A DNA stretch of 64,000 nucleotides from assembly GCF_039523235.1 (NCBI RefSeq), contig NZ_BAAAEX010000003.1. One strand, 5' to 3'. The notes beneath the pieces were generated by a model, which saw nothing but the letters and a program-made list of their open reading frames with translations, searched no databases and was not told the DNA's origin. Made by a program: the position numbers and the translations under genes. Shown here piece after piece: positions 42,692-52,279 of the stretch (its first letter is position 1; each line of letters opens with the position of its first letter). This DNA is from Castellaniella ginsengisoli. GTDB taxonomy: Bacteria; Pseudomonadota; Gammaproteobacteria; Burkholderiales; Burkholderiaceae_B.

Positions 42692-44566
42692 ATGGGCATC
42701 CGTACGTTATCCATCCGGGCAAAACTGGTCCTGGCTTCGGCGGCCACCGTCGCCATAGCCATGGGATTGCTGGCCGCCGCCAACCTGTATTCCGCCCAGC
42801 ATACCGTCAGGGCGCTGGTCGCGGCCCAGACGGAAAGCCTGATCAACAGCAACGCCAGGGAAATCGAAAGCTGGGCGCGCGACAAGATATCGGTCCTGTC
42901 CTCGCTGCGGCCAGTGGCCCTGGCGGCCGCGCCCGAGCCGTTCCTGCTGCAAGCTCAACATTCCGGGCGCTTCAAGGTCGCCTACGTGGGCGGAGCGGAC
43001 AAAACCATGAAGTTCAGCGAGCCGCTCACCCTGCCGGGCGACTACGATCCCACCACGCGGCCCTGGTACGCTCTGGCGGCGCAGGCGGGCAAGCCGGTCC
43101 TGACCCAGCCCTATCTGGATGCGGCATCCAATGGCCTGGTGCTCAGCGTTTCGGTTCCTGTCCAGGAAAACGGCCAGACGCGAGCCGTCATCGGGGCCGA
43201 TATCGGCCTGGACGACATTGTCGCCAGCACTCGCGCCTTGCGCCCTTCGGAACACAGCTTCGCCTACCTGGTTTCCGGCGACGGCAAGATCATCGCCCAT
43301 CCGGACACGCGGCTGTCCCTGAAGCCGGCGACCGAGGTCTTCGCGGACTTCGATATTCCGCAATTGAGGCAATTGGCGGATCAACCCGGCGAACTGGCGC
43401 AAGTCGAAAGCGCCGCGGGGCGCTATTGGCTCAGCGCGCACCGCATCCAGGGCACCGACTGGCTGCTGGCGGTGGCCCTCGACCAGGGCGATCTCTTGGC
43501 TGGCGTGCGCCAGATGCGGCTTCAGGCCATCCTGACGAGCCTCGTCATGATTGCGCTGGCCGCCCTCGTCCTGGCGCTTCTGACGCGCACCCTGCTCCGG
43601 CGGCTGGGGCTGCTGAAAGACGCCTTGCAAAATATTGCCTCCGGCGAAGGCGATCTGACCCAGCGCCTGGACCAGACCGGTCACGATGAACTGGCTCAAG
43701 TCGGCAGCTCGTTCAATCAATTCGTCGACAAGATCGCCGGCACATTGCGCAGCATCCGCCAGACCACGGATTCCGTGCATCTGGCATCCGACGAGATCGC
43801 CGCCGGCAACTCCGACCTGGCCCGCCGCACCGAAGGCGCCGCCGCCAGCCTGCAGGAGACCTCCAGCTCCATGGAAGAGCTGTCCAGCACCGTCAAGCAG
43901 ACCGCCGATTCGGGCAACGCCGCCGTGCAACTGGCCGACAGCGCCCGCACCGCCGCCCGGGAAGGCGGGGAACTGATGCGCCGCGTGGTCGAAACCATGC
44001 AGGGCATGAACGAAAACGCGGCCCGCATCACCGACATCATCGGCGTGATCGACAGCATCGCCTTCCAGACCAACATCCTGGCGCTGAACGCCGCCGTCGA
44101 GGCCGCCCGCGCAGGCGAACACGGCGCCGGCTTCGCCGTGGTGGCCTCCGAAGTCCGTTCGCTCGCCCAGCGCAGCGCCCAGTCGGCCCGGGAAATCAAG
44201 GCCCTGATCGACACCAACGTGACCCATGTCGCGCATGGCGGCGAGCAGGTCCGCCAGGCGGGCGCGGCCATGGACAGGATCGTGTCCGAAGTCCAGCGCG
44301 TCACGGACATCATCAATGAGATCAAGGTCGCCACCAGCGAACAAAGCCTGGGGATCAGCCAGATCGAGATCGCGGTGCAGCAGCTTGACGGCATGACGCA
44401 GCAGAATGCCGCGCTGGTCCAGGAGTCGGCTGCGGCGGCCGACAGCCTGCGCGACCAGGCGCAGACCCTGGCCCGGGCCGTGGCGGGCTTCAAACTCGAT
44501 GCCGCGGCGCACACCGCCCGCGCCTATCCCGCGGCCGCGCTGCCGGCGCCCGACGAGCAGGCTTGA
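42692..44566 (+). CDS. Methyl-accepting chemotaxis protein with dCache sensor
   Basis: A 624-residue chemoreceptor: membrane helix (about 10-30), periplasmic double-Cache domain (about 35-275, with YDPTTRPWYALA and AVIGADIGLDDI), second helix (about 285-305), HAMP, and the signalling domain with the conserved hairpin tip (IAFQTNILALNAAVEAARAG, then EVRSLAQRSA). The tail after residue 595 is Ala/Pro-rich without a CheB/CheR pentapeptide. dCache receptors often sense amino acids or organic acids. No chemotaxis kinase genes are near. Confidence 0.94.
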   Translation: MGIRTLSIRAKLVLASAATVAIAMGLLAAANLYSAQHTVRALVAAQTESLINSNAREIESWARDKISVLSSLRPVALAAAPEPFLLQAQHSGRFKVAYVGGADKTMKFSEPLTLPGDYDPTTRPWYALAAQAGKPVLTQPYLDAASNGLVLSVSVPVQENGQTRAVIGADIGLDDIVASTRALRPSEHSFAYLVSGDGKIIAHPDTRLSLKPATEVFADFDIPQLRQLADQPGELAQVESAAGRYWLSAHRIQGTDWLLAVALDQGDLLAGVRQMRLQAILTSLVMIALAALVLALLTRTLLRRLGLLKDALQNIASGEGDLTQRLDQTGHDELAQVGSSFNQFVDKIAGTLRSIRQTTDSVHLASDEIAAGNSDLARRTEGAAASLQETSSSMEELSSTVKQTADSGNAAVQLADSARTAAREGGELMRRVVETMQGMNENAARITDIIGVIDSIAFQTNILALNAAVEAARAGEHGAGFAVVASEVRSLAQRSAQSAREIKALIDTNVTHVAHGGEQVRQAGAAMDRIVSEVQRVTDIINEIKVATSEQSLGISQIEIAVQQLDGMTQQNAALVQESAAAADSLRDQAQTLARAVAGFKLDAAAHTARAYPAAALPAPDEQA

Positions 44567-44798
44567 GGGCCGCTGGGCGGATCGGGGACGGGCGGTGAGC
44601 ATGCCGCCCCCCTGCCGCGTTGCGGCATCCTGCCCGTCGCCCGGCGAATATCCTTGCAAATCATCGGGTTTTTGAGGCGGATGGTCATAAAGACATAGCC
44701 CATCGGTCGTTCGCGCATGCGGAGCCGGCTCTTAGAATGGGTGCATCCGTGCCCCTGGGCGCCCCGCCCCGGGCTCTTTCCGACCATTCGAGGCCCTC

Positions 44799-46058
44799 AT
44801 GAGCAACGTCCCCCTCCGCAAACATTCTGTGGTGATCGTCGGCGCCGGTACCGGCGGGACGACCGTCGCCGCCCAGCTCCGGCGCCATGAGCCCGGCCTG
44901 GATATCGTCGTCATCGATCCGGCCGGCCATCACGACTACCAGCCCGCCTGGACCCTCGTGGGCGGCGGCGCCTATCAAGCCGAGGACACCCGCCGTCCTC
45001 TGCACGACTGCCTGCCGGAGGGCGTGCGCCATATCGCCCAGCGCGTGACCGCCCTGCTGCCCGACGAACGTCTGGTGGAATTGGACGACGGCAGCCGCGT
45101 GGCGTACGACTACCTGGTGGTGGCGGCCGGCATCCAGATCGACTGGAATGCCATCGACGGCCTGGCCGACGCGCTGGGGAAAAACGGCGTGACCAGCAAT
45201 TACCGCTACGATCTCGCACCCTACACCTGGGAGCTGGTGCGCGAATTCAAGGGAGGCACCGCGATCTTCACCCAGCCGGCCGGCGCCGTGAAATGCCCGG
45301 GCGCCCCGCAAAAGGCGCTGTATCTCGCGGCCGACCATTTCCGCCGCCGGGGCGTGAAGGCCGACAGCCTGCAGTTTCGCACCGCCGGCGCCGCGGTCTT
45401 CGGCGTTCCTTTCTACGCGCAGGCACTGGACAAAGTCATGGCTTCGTATGGCGCCCGGCCGCTTTTCGGCCAAAGCCTGGTCCAGGTCCGGGGCGAAGAA
45501 AAAATCGCCGTCTTCGAGACGGTGGTGGACGGTGAAAAAGTGCGCGAGGAAGTCGCCTACGATCTGTTGCACGTCGTGCCTCCGCAAGGCGCGCCCGCCT
45601 TCATCCGCAACAGCCCGCTGGCCGACGCCAACGGCTGGCTGGATGTAGACAAGCACACGCTGCGCCACACGCGCTACGCCAATGTGTTCGGCCTGGGAGA
45701 CTGCACGTCGACGCCCAACAGCAAGACGGCGGCGGCCATCAAGAGCCAGGCTCCCGTCCTGACGCTCAATCTGCTCAGTGTCCTGCGCGGCGCCGGCAAC
45801 GTCGAAAGCTATGACGGCTATGCCGCCTGCCCGCTGACGACTTCGCGCGGCAAGGTCATGCTGGCCGAATTCACCTACGGCGGTACGATCACGCCCAGCT
45901 TCCCGCTGGATCCGCGCGTCCCGCGCCGCTTCTACTGGTGGCTCAAGCGCAGTTTCATGCCCTGGTTCTACTGGAACATCCTGCTGAAGGGACGGGGCCT
46001 GCCGGTCACGCATCGCACGCGCCGCTTCCCGGCCGGCGCACCGTCGGTCCAGCCCTAG
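44799..46058 (+). CDS. sqr: Sulfide:quinone oxidoreductase, type II-like
   Basis: A 419-residue FAD enzyme that oxidises sulfide and reduces the quinone pool at the membrane. The FAD motif VGAGTGG is at residues 14-20. The two redox cysteines expected for the SQOR/type II group are present: Cys166 in AVKCPGAPQKALYL and Cys344 in YAACPLTT. GLGDCTSTPNSKTAAA (about 298-313) is the second FAD-contact segment. Aromatic/basic residues near the C-terminus (FYWWLKRSFMPWFYW) may dock to the membrane. Stand-alone gene. Confidence 0.9.
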   Translation: MSNVPLRKHSVVIVGAGTGGTTVAAQLRRHEPGLDIVVIDPAGHHDYQPAWTLVGGGAYQAEDTRRPLHDCLPEGVRHIAQRVTALLPDERLVELDDGSRVAYDYLVVAAGIQIDWNAIDGLADALGKNGVTSNYRYDLAPYTWELVREFKGGTAIFTQPAGAVKCPGAPQKALYLAADHFRRRGVKADSLQFRTAGAAVFGVPFYAQALDKVMASYGARPLFGQSLVQVRGEEKIAVFETVVDGEKVREEVAYDLLHVVPPQGAPAFIRNSPLADANGWLDVDKHTLRHTRYANVFGLGDCTSTPNSKTAAAIKSQAPVLTLNLLSVLRGAGNVESYDGYAACPLTTSRGKVMLAEFTYGGTITPSFPLDPRVPRRFYWWLKRSFMPWFYWNILLKGRGLPVTHRTRRFPAGAPSVQP

Positions 46059-46070
46059 AAAGCCGGTCGG

Positions 46071-46103
46071 CCGGGCGCCGGGCGGCCTCTTCGGAGGCCG
46101 CGG
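46071..46103. terminator. Hairpin between sqr and the DUF4239 gene
   Basis: GCGGCCTC-TTCG-GAGGCCGC (46081-46100) is a perfect 8-bp stem with a UUCG tetraloop, between convergent genes. It lacks a T-run, so its role as a terminator is likely but unproven. Confidence 0.55.
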
Positions 46104-46112
46104 CGTCCGGCG

Positions 46113-46895
46113 CTACCCCCTGACCAGCAGCACGGACAGGGACGTCGGTTCGATGACGGTGGTGCCCGTGAAGGGCCGGTCGAACGAGGCGATCATATAA
46201 AGCGTGGCGCCGAATCCCAGTGAAAACAGCGCCATGGACAGGATCAACGGCCGGCGGTGGTTGAGATGCAGTTCGCTCAGCACGCAGGCGGCGGTGAACA
46301 GCAACACCAGCAAAGCCGCCCATTTCGTCGGCAGCACCCGGCCTTGCGCAACCAGCAGGCGCTGGTTGCGGGCATTTTCGATATCCGTCGCATAGCGCCG
46401 CAGTTCTTCGGCGGCGCGCCGCAGGGCGAGCTGGCTGGTCCCGGACTCGATCTCCACCGAGAGGATCATCAGGGTCTCGAGCTGATCTTCGGCAACCTGG
46501 CTGGCCCGCCCGTCCCCCATCAGGGGCCACTCGATTTCAATGACCTCGCGGATGTAATCATCGAGTACACCGGTGACCTGCTCGCGCAGTTCGACCGGCA
46601 GGAACTTGGCAATGCGCAGCGTATCGGCCACGGCGATGGCCTCTTGCTCGACGGCGGTGCGGCCCTTGGCGTCCTGCTGCCAGATATCGGAGGCCACGAA
46701 GGCGAGCACGATGCCCGTGGGCAGCAGAATGCCGGAAAGCATGGTGCTGACCATCGTGTAGGCGTGCGGGGCCGGCGGCCACAGGCGCCGGAAAACGATC
46801 ATCAGGATCAGGGCGGCCACCGACAAACCGCCGACCAGCAGCACGCAGGCGGCGAACATCGCCCATTCGGGCAGGTCGTACATGAAATCAAACAT
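46113..46895 (-). CDS. DUF4239 (bestrophin-like) membrane protein
   Basis: A 260-residue protein with two N-terminal membrane helices (about 12-37 and 48-68), a soluble helical domain (about 75-185, IEIEWPLMGDGRAS) and two C-terminal helices (about 190-240). This is the DUF4239 layout. Its function is unknown; some annotation links the family to bestrophin channels. It stands alone between sqr (convergent) and arsC (same strand, 77 bp upstream). Confidence 0.75.
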   Translation of the reverse strand: MFDFMYDLPEWAMFAACVLLVGGLSVAALILMIVFRRLWPPAPHAYTMVSTMLSGILLPTGIVLAFVASDIWQQDAKGRTAVEQEAIAVADTLRIAKFLPVELREQVTGVLDDYIREVIEIEWPLMGDGRASQVAEDQLETLMILSVEIESGTSQLALRRAAEELRRYATDIENARNQRLLVAQGRVLPTKWAALLVLLFTAACVLSELHLNHRRPLILSMALFSLGFGATLYMIASFDRPFTGTTVIEPTSLSVLLVRG

Positions 46896-46972
46896 GCAGT
46901 CCTCGCGGGATATCGGCGGATACGGCCTCGTTGACGCCGGACGAAGCAGCCGCCAGAGGCCTCAAGAGCGGA

Positions 46973-47317
46973 TCAGAGGATTTCCTGGAGGGTCTCGAAG
47001 GGGCGGCACAGGCGAGTCCCCTTGTCCGTGACGACGAACGGCCGGTTCAACAGGACGGGATGCCGTTCGATGGCATCGAGCAGTTGTTCGTCCGTCAGAG
47101 AGGCGTCGGCCAGCCCCAGGTCGGCGTAGACGGATTCCTTGGGGCGCAATGCCTCGCGCACGGTCAGGCCCGCCGCGCGGATCAACGCGCGCAATTCATC
47201 CCGCGATGGCAAGGCTTGCAGATACTCGACCACCTCGACGGGCCGGCCCGTGGCCTGGAGCGCTTCCAGCGCTTTGCGTGACGTGCTGCAGCGCGGGTTG
47301 TGGTAGATTCTGGGCAT
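46973..47317 (-). CDS. arsC: Arsenate reductase (glutaredoxin-coupled, ArsC family)
   Basis: A 114-residue thioredoxin-fold protein. NPRCSTSRKALE places the catalytic cysteine at residue 10. HPVLLNRPFVV and TRLCRP (Arg near 106) match the arginines that bind arsenate in the glutaredoxin-dependent class. The start MPRIYHNPRC is the normal N-terminus. It is about 10 kb from the ArsB-like gene and has no arsR nearby, so a housekeeping YffB/YfgD-type role is also possible. Confidence 0.85.
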   Translation of the reverse strand: MPRIYHNPRCSTSRKALEALQATGRPVEVVEYLQALPSRDELRALIRAAGLTVREALRPKESVYADLGLADASLTDEQLLDAIERHPVLLNRPFVVTDKGTRLCRPFETLQEIL

Positions 47318-47418
47318 GCGGCCTCCTTGGATGGAAAGCCCTCATTATCCACGATCCGGCGGCCCGGAACCCCTGCCCGATCGCAGTTTTCGAGCGCCGT
47401 GTTTTCTTCTCGATACCC

Positions 47419-48252
47419 ATGCCGATGACCTTGCCGCCCGCATCTTGCCCGCCGCTTTTCTCGCGCTCCGCCCTGTCTGCCGTCGCCCTGGCGCTGAGCC
47501 TGGGGCTGGCCGGCTGCGCCAGCGGCCCCCAGGACAATCTCAGTCTCGTGCCGTCCCGGCTCGATCAGGAAACCCGCCGGGATGGCCTGTTCACGCAGCC
47601 GGTCGAATGGACGCGCGAACGGCCAGGCTGCGAAGGCGAATGTCCAAAGCTGGTGGTGAAATCTCTGGCATTTCCGGGGCACCCCCGCCTCACTGAACTG
47701 GTCGACCATGCCCTGGCATCGATGACCTGGATCGATACGCAGAACCCGGTGCCCTACGACACGCTGGCCGGCTTCGAAGCCTATTATTGGAAGACGGCCG
47801 GGCCGCGCGACGAGGTCCACCTGACGGCCAGGACGCGTTATCGCAACGAGCGTCTCACCGTGGTCGAACTGGACGCGGGCCAGTACCGCACCGGCATGGC
47901 CCATGGCATTACCGGTTCGCAATTGCTGAACTGGGATAATGCGGCCGAAAAAGCACTGACGCTCGACAATCTGCTGGCGCCCGGCGCCCGGCCGGCTTTT
48001 GATGCGGCGCTGCGCGCCGAACATGGCCGCTGGCTGGATCAGCATGCGGACGCGATCGACAACCGGGACACTTTCAATCGCATGTGGCCCTTTGCCTCCA
48101 GCGACAACGCGGGCCTGACCGACCTGGGCCTGCTGGTCAAATACCAGCCTTACGAGATTGCGCCTTATGCCTGGGGACAGCCCGAGCTGCTGATCCCCTA
48201 CGATCATCTGCGCGGCATTCTGCGGCCGCAATTCCTGCCGCCGCAGTCCTGA
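47419..48252 (+). CDS. Lipoprotein with RsiV/DUF3298-type domain
   Basis: A 277-residue exported lipoprotein. The lipobox LAGC is at about residues 30-33. The mature part has YYWKTAGPRDEVHLTARTRY and, in the C-terminal half, LLNWDNAAEKALTLDNLL and LLVKYQPYEIAPYAWG, which are typical of DUF3298/RsiV domains. In RsiV this domain binds lysozyme; here no sigma factor is adjacent, so the role is open. ATGs at 47419 and 47425 are both possible starts. Confidence 0.8.
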   Translation: MPMTLPPASCPPLFSRSALSAVALALSLGLAGCASGPQDNLSLVPSRLDQETRRDGLFTQPVEWTRERPGCEGECPKLVVKSLAFPGHPRLTELVDHALASMTWIDTQNPVPYDTLAGFEAYYWKTAGPRDEVHLTARTRYRNERLTVVELDAGQYRTGMAHGITGSQLLNWDNAAEKALTLDNLLAPGARPAFDAALRAEHGRWLDQHADAIDNRDTFNRMWPFASSDNAGLTDLGLLVKYQPYEIAPYAWGQPELLIPYDHLRGILRPQFLPPQS

Positions 48253-48393
48253 GGGGCGGCGCCCACGGCATACGCATATAGCAGCGCAGCATAATGCGCG
48301 ACATTCATATCGTTGGACAAAACGATTCGTTCTGTCCCGGAAAGGAACGCTTTAACCTGATGTCTCCGCAGCCCACAGAAGAGACATCCTCTC

Positions 48394-49395
48394 ATGCGAT
48401 TCCGATTCCTGCTTGCCCTGGCCGCCCTGGGCTTGTCCGGCGCCGCGCACGCCGCCGACCTCACCCTGCTGAACGTGTCCTACGACCCCACGCGGGAGCT
48501 CTATCAGGCCTATAACGCCGCCTTCGCGAAATATTGGCAGGACAAGACGGGCGACCGCGTCACCATCCGCCAATCTCACGGCGGTTCGGGCAAGCAGGCG
48601 CGTTCGGTGATCGATGGGCTGCAGGCCGATGTGGTGACCCTGGCGCTGGCGCCGGACATCGATGCCATTGCCGCGCGCGGCTCGGTCCGCAAAGACTGGC
48701 AGCAGCAGTTGCCCCTGAACAGCGCGCCCTACACCTCCACCATCGTTTTTTTGGTGCGCAAGGGCAATCCCAAGGGCATCCATGACTGGAGCGACTTGAT
48801 CAAGCCGGGCGTGCAGGTGATCACCCCCAATCCCAAGACCTCGGGTGGCGCACGCTGGAACTACCTGGCCGCCTGGGGCTATGCCTTGCGGCAACCCGGC
48901 GGAGACGAGGCCAAGGCCCGTGAATTCGTCGGCAAGCTCTATCGCCAGGTGCCGGTGCTGGATTCAGGCGCGCGGGGTTCGACCACCACCTTCGTCGAGC
49001 GCGGCATCGGCGATGTGCTGCTGGCCTGGGAAAACGAGGCGTTCCTGGCCATCGAGGAGCTGGGCGCCGACAAGGTGGACATCGTCGTTCCGTCGGTCAG
49101 CATTCTGGCCGAGCCGCCCGTGGCGGTGGTGGACAAGGTCGTCGATGCCCGCGGCACGCGCGCTGTCGCCCAGGCGTACCTGGATTATCTGTATACCGAG
49201 GCCGGACAGGAAATTGCGGCGAAGAACCATTACCGCCCCACCTTGAAGGCGGTCGCCGAACGGCATGCGCAGCAGTTCCCCAGCGTGTCGCTGTTCACCC
49301 TCGCGGACGTGGCGCCCAGTTGGGCCGACGCCCAGAAGACGCACTTCGCGGATGGCGGCGTGTTCGACCAGATCTATCAGCCGAACGCGCAATAA
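48394..49395 (+). CDS. sbp: Sulfate/thiosulfate periplasmic binding protein
   Basis: A 333-residue exported protein; the signal peptide ends SGAAHA. Landmarks of the sulfate-binding family are LLNVSYDPTRELY at the mature N-terminus, QSHGGSGKQARSVIDGL, TPNPKTSGGARWNYLAAWGY and SGARGSTTTFVERGIGDVL. It starts the sbp-cysT-cysW-cysA importer. The 141-bp region upstream has a -10-like CATAAT (48290-48295) and the inverted repeat ATCGTT/AACGAT (48309-48326), perhaps an activator site, CysB being the usual regulator. Confidence 0.95.
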   Translation: MRFRFLLALAALGLSGAAHAADLTLLNVSYDPTRELYQAYNAAFAKYWQDKTGDRVTIRQSHGGSGKQARSVIDGLQADVVTLALAPDIDAIAARGSVRKDWQQQLPLNSAPYTSTIVFLVRKGNPKGIHDWSDLIKPGVQVITPNPKTSGGARWNYLAAWGYALRQPGGDEAKAREFVGKLYRQVPVLDSGARGSTTTFVERGIGDVLLAWENEAFLAIEELGADKVDIVVPSVSILAEPPVAVVDKVVDARGTRAVAQAYLDYLYTEAGQEIAAKNHYRPTLKAVAERHAQQFPSVSLFTLADVAPSWADAQKTHFADGGVFDQIYQPNAQ

Positions 49396-49399
49396 GGCC

Positions 49400-50251
49400 A
49401 TGTCGACGACATTCGCGCCGCACGCGCCTGCGCCTCGTGTCCTGCCCGGGCGCAACCTGACGCTGGGGCTGACGCTGACTTACCTGAGTCTGGTGGTCCT
49501 GCTGCCCCTGTCGGCCGCTTTTCTGACTGCTTCGGCGCTGAGCGGGGAGGCTTTCTGGGCGGCCGCCACCGCCCCCCGGGTGCTGGCTTCCTATCGTTTG
49601 AGTTTCGGCGCGGCGCTGCTGGCGGCCGCTGTGAATGCGGTGTTCGGCGGCATCGTCGCCTGGGTCCTGGTGCGCTACGACTTTCCGGGCAAGCGGCTGA
49701 TCGATGCCTTGGTGGACCTGCCCTTCGCGCTGCCGACCGCCGTGGCGGGGATTGCGCTGACCGCACTGTACGCGCCCAACGGCTGGCTGGGGGGCCTGCT
49801 GTCGCCGCTGGGCATCCAGGTGGCTTTCAAGCCGCTGGGCGTGGTGGTGGCGCTGATCTTCATCGGCTTGCCCTTCGTCGTGCGCACCGTCCAGCCGGTG
49901 CTGGAGGACATGGCGCCCGAATACGAAGAGGCGGCCAGCAGCCTGGGCGCCTCACGCGCGCAGGTCTTCGTGCGCGTGGTCTTCCCGACCATCCTGCCGG
50001 CGCTGCTGACCGGCTTCGCGCTGGCCTTTGCGCGTGCGGCCGGAGAATACGGCTCCGTGATTTTCATTGCCGGCAACATGCCGATGGTCTCGGAGATCGC
50101 CCCGCTGCTGATCGTCACCAAGCTGGAGCAGTACGACTACGCGGGCGCCACGGCCATCGCCGTGGTGATGCTGGGCATTTCATTTCTGCTGCTGCTGACC
50201 ATCAATCTGCTGCAGGCCTGGGTGCGGCGGCGCTCGACTGGCCAGGCTTGA
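49400..50251 (+). CDS. cysT: Sulfate ABC transporter permease CysT
   Basis: A 283-residue inner-membrane permease with about six helices. DLPFALPTAVAGIALTALY and the coupling loop YEEAASSLGASRAQVFVRVV are CysT hallmarks. It begins 4 bp after sbp with ATG 49400 (MSTTFAPHAPA). It partners with CysW. Confidence 0.95.
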   Translation: MSTTFAPHAPAPRVLPGRNLTLGLTLTYLSLVVLLPLSAAFLTASALSGEAFWAAATAPRVLASYRLSFGAALLAAAVNAVFGGIVAWVLVRYDFPGKRLIDALVDLPFALPTAVAGIALTALYAPNGWLGGLLSPLGIQVAFKPLGVVVALIFIGLPFVVRTVQPVLEDMAPEYEEAASSLGASRAQVFVRVVFPTILPALLTGFALAFARAAGEYGSVIFIAGNMPMVSEIAPLLIVTKLEQYDYAGATAIAVVMLGISFLLLLTINLLQAWVRRRSTGQA

Positions 50252-50269
50252 CACGGGTTTTCCGATTCC

Positions 50270-51157
50270 ATGACTTCCATCGTTCTTGATTCTCTTCCCC
50301 GGGCCGCCGTGCAACGGCCGGATGCCGAAGGCCGTCTCGTCCGCCTGGCGTTGATGGGAACGGCATTCGCCTTCCTGTTCCTGTTCCTCTTCATTCCGCT
50401 GGCGGCCGTCTTTCACGAAGCGCTGGGCAAGGGCTGGGCGGCCTGCGTGGCCGCCATCACGGAGCCCGATGCGCTGGCCGCGATCCGCCTGACCTTGATC
50501 GCGGCCGGAATCGCCGTGCCGCTGAACCTGGTGTTCGGCGTCTGCGCGGCCTGGGCCGTCACCCGTTTCGAATTCCGGGGCAAGAACCTGCTCATCACCC
50601 TGATCGACCTGCCCTTCTCTGTGTCTCCCGTGATCGCCGGCCTGATCTACGTGCTGATGTTCGGGGCCCAGGGCTGGTTCGGCCCCTGGCTGCAGGCGCA
50701 TGACATCCAGATCCTGTTCGCCGTGCCCGGCATCGTGCTGGCCACGGTCTTTGTGACTGTGCCTTTCGTGGCGCGCGAACTGATCCCGCTGATGCAGTCC
50801 CAGGGCAGCGAAGAGGAAGAAGCCGCCATCGTGCTGGGCGCTTCGGGCTGGCGCGTATTCTGGCATGTCACGCTGCCCAATATCCGCTGGGGCCTGTTCT
50901 ACGGCGTGATCCTATGCAACGCGCGCGCCATGGGCGAGTTCGGCGCCGTGTCCGTGGTGTCCGGCCATATCCGCGGCCTGACCAACACGATGCCGCTGCA
51001 TGTGGAAATCCTCTACAACGAATACAACTTCGCGGCCGCGTTTTCCGTCGCGTCGCTGCTGGCGTTGCTGGCACTGCTGACGCTGGTCCTGAAATCCCTG
51101 GCGGAATGGCGTTTGCGCGCCCTGTCCGGCCGCACTGCACCGGAGCAGCCCTCATGA
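50270..51157 (+). CDS. cysW: Sulfate ABC transporter permease CysW
   Basis: A 295-residue permease. IDLPFSVSPVIAGLIYVLMFG (about residues 107-127) and the loop EEEAAIVLGASGWRVFWHVT are typical of CysW, as is GHIRGLTNTMPLHVEILYNEY near the C-terminus. It lies 18 bp after cysT and overlaps cysA by 4 bp. Confidence 0.95.
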   Translation: MTSIVLDSLPRAAVQRPDAEGRLVRLALMGTAFAFLFLFLFIPLAAVFHEALGKGWAACVAAITEPDALAAIRLTLIAAGIAVPLNLVFGVCAAWAVTRFEFRGKNLLITLIDLPFSVSPVIAGLIYVLMFGAQGWFGPWLQAHDIQILFAVPGIVLATVFVTVPFVARELIPLMQSQGSEEEEAAIVLGASGWRVFWHVTLPNIRWGLFYGVILCNARAMGEFGAVSVVSGHIRGLTNTMPLHVEILYNEYNFAAAFSVASLLALLALLTLVLKSLAEWRLRALSGRTAPEQPS

Positions 51158-52227
51158 GCATCGAAGTCCGCCACATCCACAAACAATTTGGCTCTTTCAC
51201 AGCGCTGGACGATGTATCCCTGGCCTTCCCGGACGGCCGGCTGACCGCCTTGCTGGGCCCTTCGGGATGCGGCAAGACGACGTTGCTGCGCATCATCGCC
51301 GGCCTGGAGCATCCGGACCAGGGGCAGGTCCTGCTGGAAGGCCAGGATGCCTCCCACACGCACGTGCGTCAACGCCATGTCGGTTTCGTCTTCCAGCACT
51401 ACGCCCTGTTCAAGCACATGACGGTCTTCGAGAACGTCGCCTTCGGCCTGCGCGTCAAACCGCGCGGGCAGCGGCCGGACGAGCGGCGGATCCGGGAGAA
51501 AGTCATGGGGCTGCTGGAGCTGGTGCAACTGGACTGGCTGGCCGACCGCCGCCCCGCCGCCTTGTCGGGCGGCCAGCGCCAGCGCATCGCCCTGGCGCGC
51601 GCCCTGGCGGTGGAGCCGCGCGTCTTGCTGCTGGACGAGCCCTTCGGCGCCCTGGATGCCAAGGTTCGCAAGGAATTGCGGCGCTGGCTGCGCCGTCTGC
51701 ACGACGAACTGCACGTATCCAGCATTTTCGTCACGCACGACCAGGAAGAAGCCCTGGAAGTCGCCGATGAAGTCGTCATCATGAACAAGGGCCGGGTCGA
51801 GCAGCAGGGCGCGCCTCAGGCCGTGTACGACACGCCTGAAACCGCCTTCGTCTACGGTTTCCTCGGGCACGTGAACCTGTTTCACGGCCGGGTGCGCGAC
51901 GGACGGCTGGTCACTGGCGCCACGGCGCTCGATGTCCCTGGCCTGGAAGGCACGGCCGATGCGCCGGGGACGGCCTATGTCCGGCCGCACGATATCCAGA
52001 TCGAGCCGTTGCCGACGGCGGCTCAGCCGCCCGCGGGACAGGGCCTGCTGGTGAATCTGCAGCGGGCGCATGCCTTCGGACCGCTGGCGCAACTGGAATT
52101 GCGCCGCGAGGATACTCAGGAAATCATCGAAGTCGTCATGCCCAGCCTCGAATTCGACCGGATCCGGGCGCAGGGCCATCAGCGGTTCATCGCCCGGCCA
52201 CGCCAGGCGCGCGTATTCCTGAACTGA
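51154..52227 (+). CDS. cysA: Sulfate ABC transporter ATPase CysA
   Basis: A 357-residue ATPase: Walker A GPSGCGKT at residues 35-42, signature LSGGQRQR near 133, Walker B LLLDEPFGALD near 154, and a C-terminal regulatory TOBE-like domain from about 235. ATG 51154 overlaps the cysW stop (ATGA). It completes sbp-cysTWA. A GC hairpin follows immediately. Confidence 0.95.
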   Translation: MSIEVRHIHKQFGSFTALDDVSLAFPDGRLTALLGPSGCGKTTLLRIIAGLEHPDQGQVLLEGQDASHTHVRQRHVGFVFQHYALFKHMTVFENVAFGLRVKPRGQRPDERRIREKVMGLLELVQLDWLADRRPAALSGGQRQRIALARALAVEPRVLLLDEPFGALDAKVRKELRRWLRRLHDELHVSSIFVTHDQEEALEVADEVVIMNKGRVEQQGAPQAVYDTPETAFVYGFLGHVNLFHGRVRDGRLVTGATALDVPGLEGTADAPGTAYVRPHDIQIEPLPTAAQPPAGQGLLVNLQRAHAFGPLAQLELRREDTQEIIEVVMPSLEFDRIRAQGHQRFIARPRQARVFLN

Positions 52228-52247
52228 GCCCGGCCGGGATCGGGCGG

Positions 52248-52279
52248 GCCCGGCAAGCGCCCGGCCGCCGGGCTTATTT
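52248..52279 (+). terminator. Terminator between cysA and the ankyrin gene
   Basis: GCCCGGC (52248-52254) pairs with GCCGGGC (52267-52273), followed by TTATTT on the plus strand. The TTA is also the stop codon of the convergent ankyrin gene. Confidence 0.65.
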
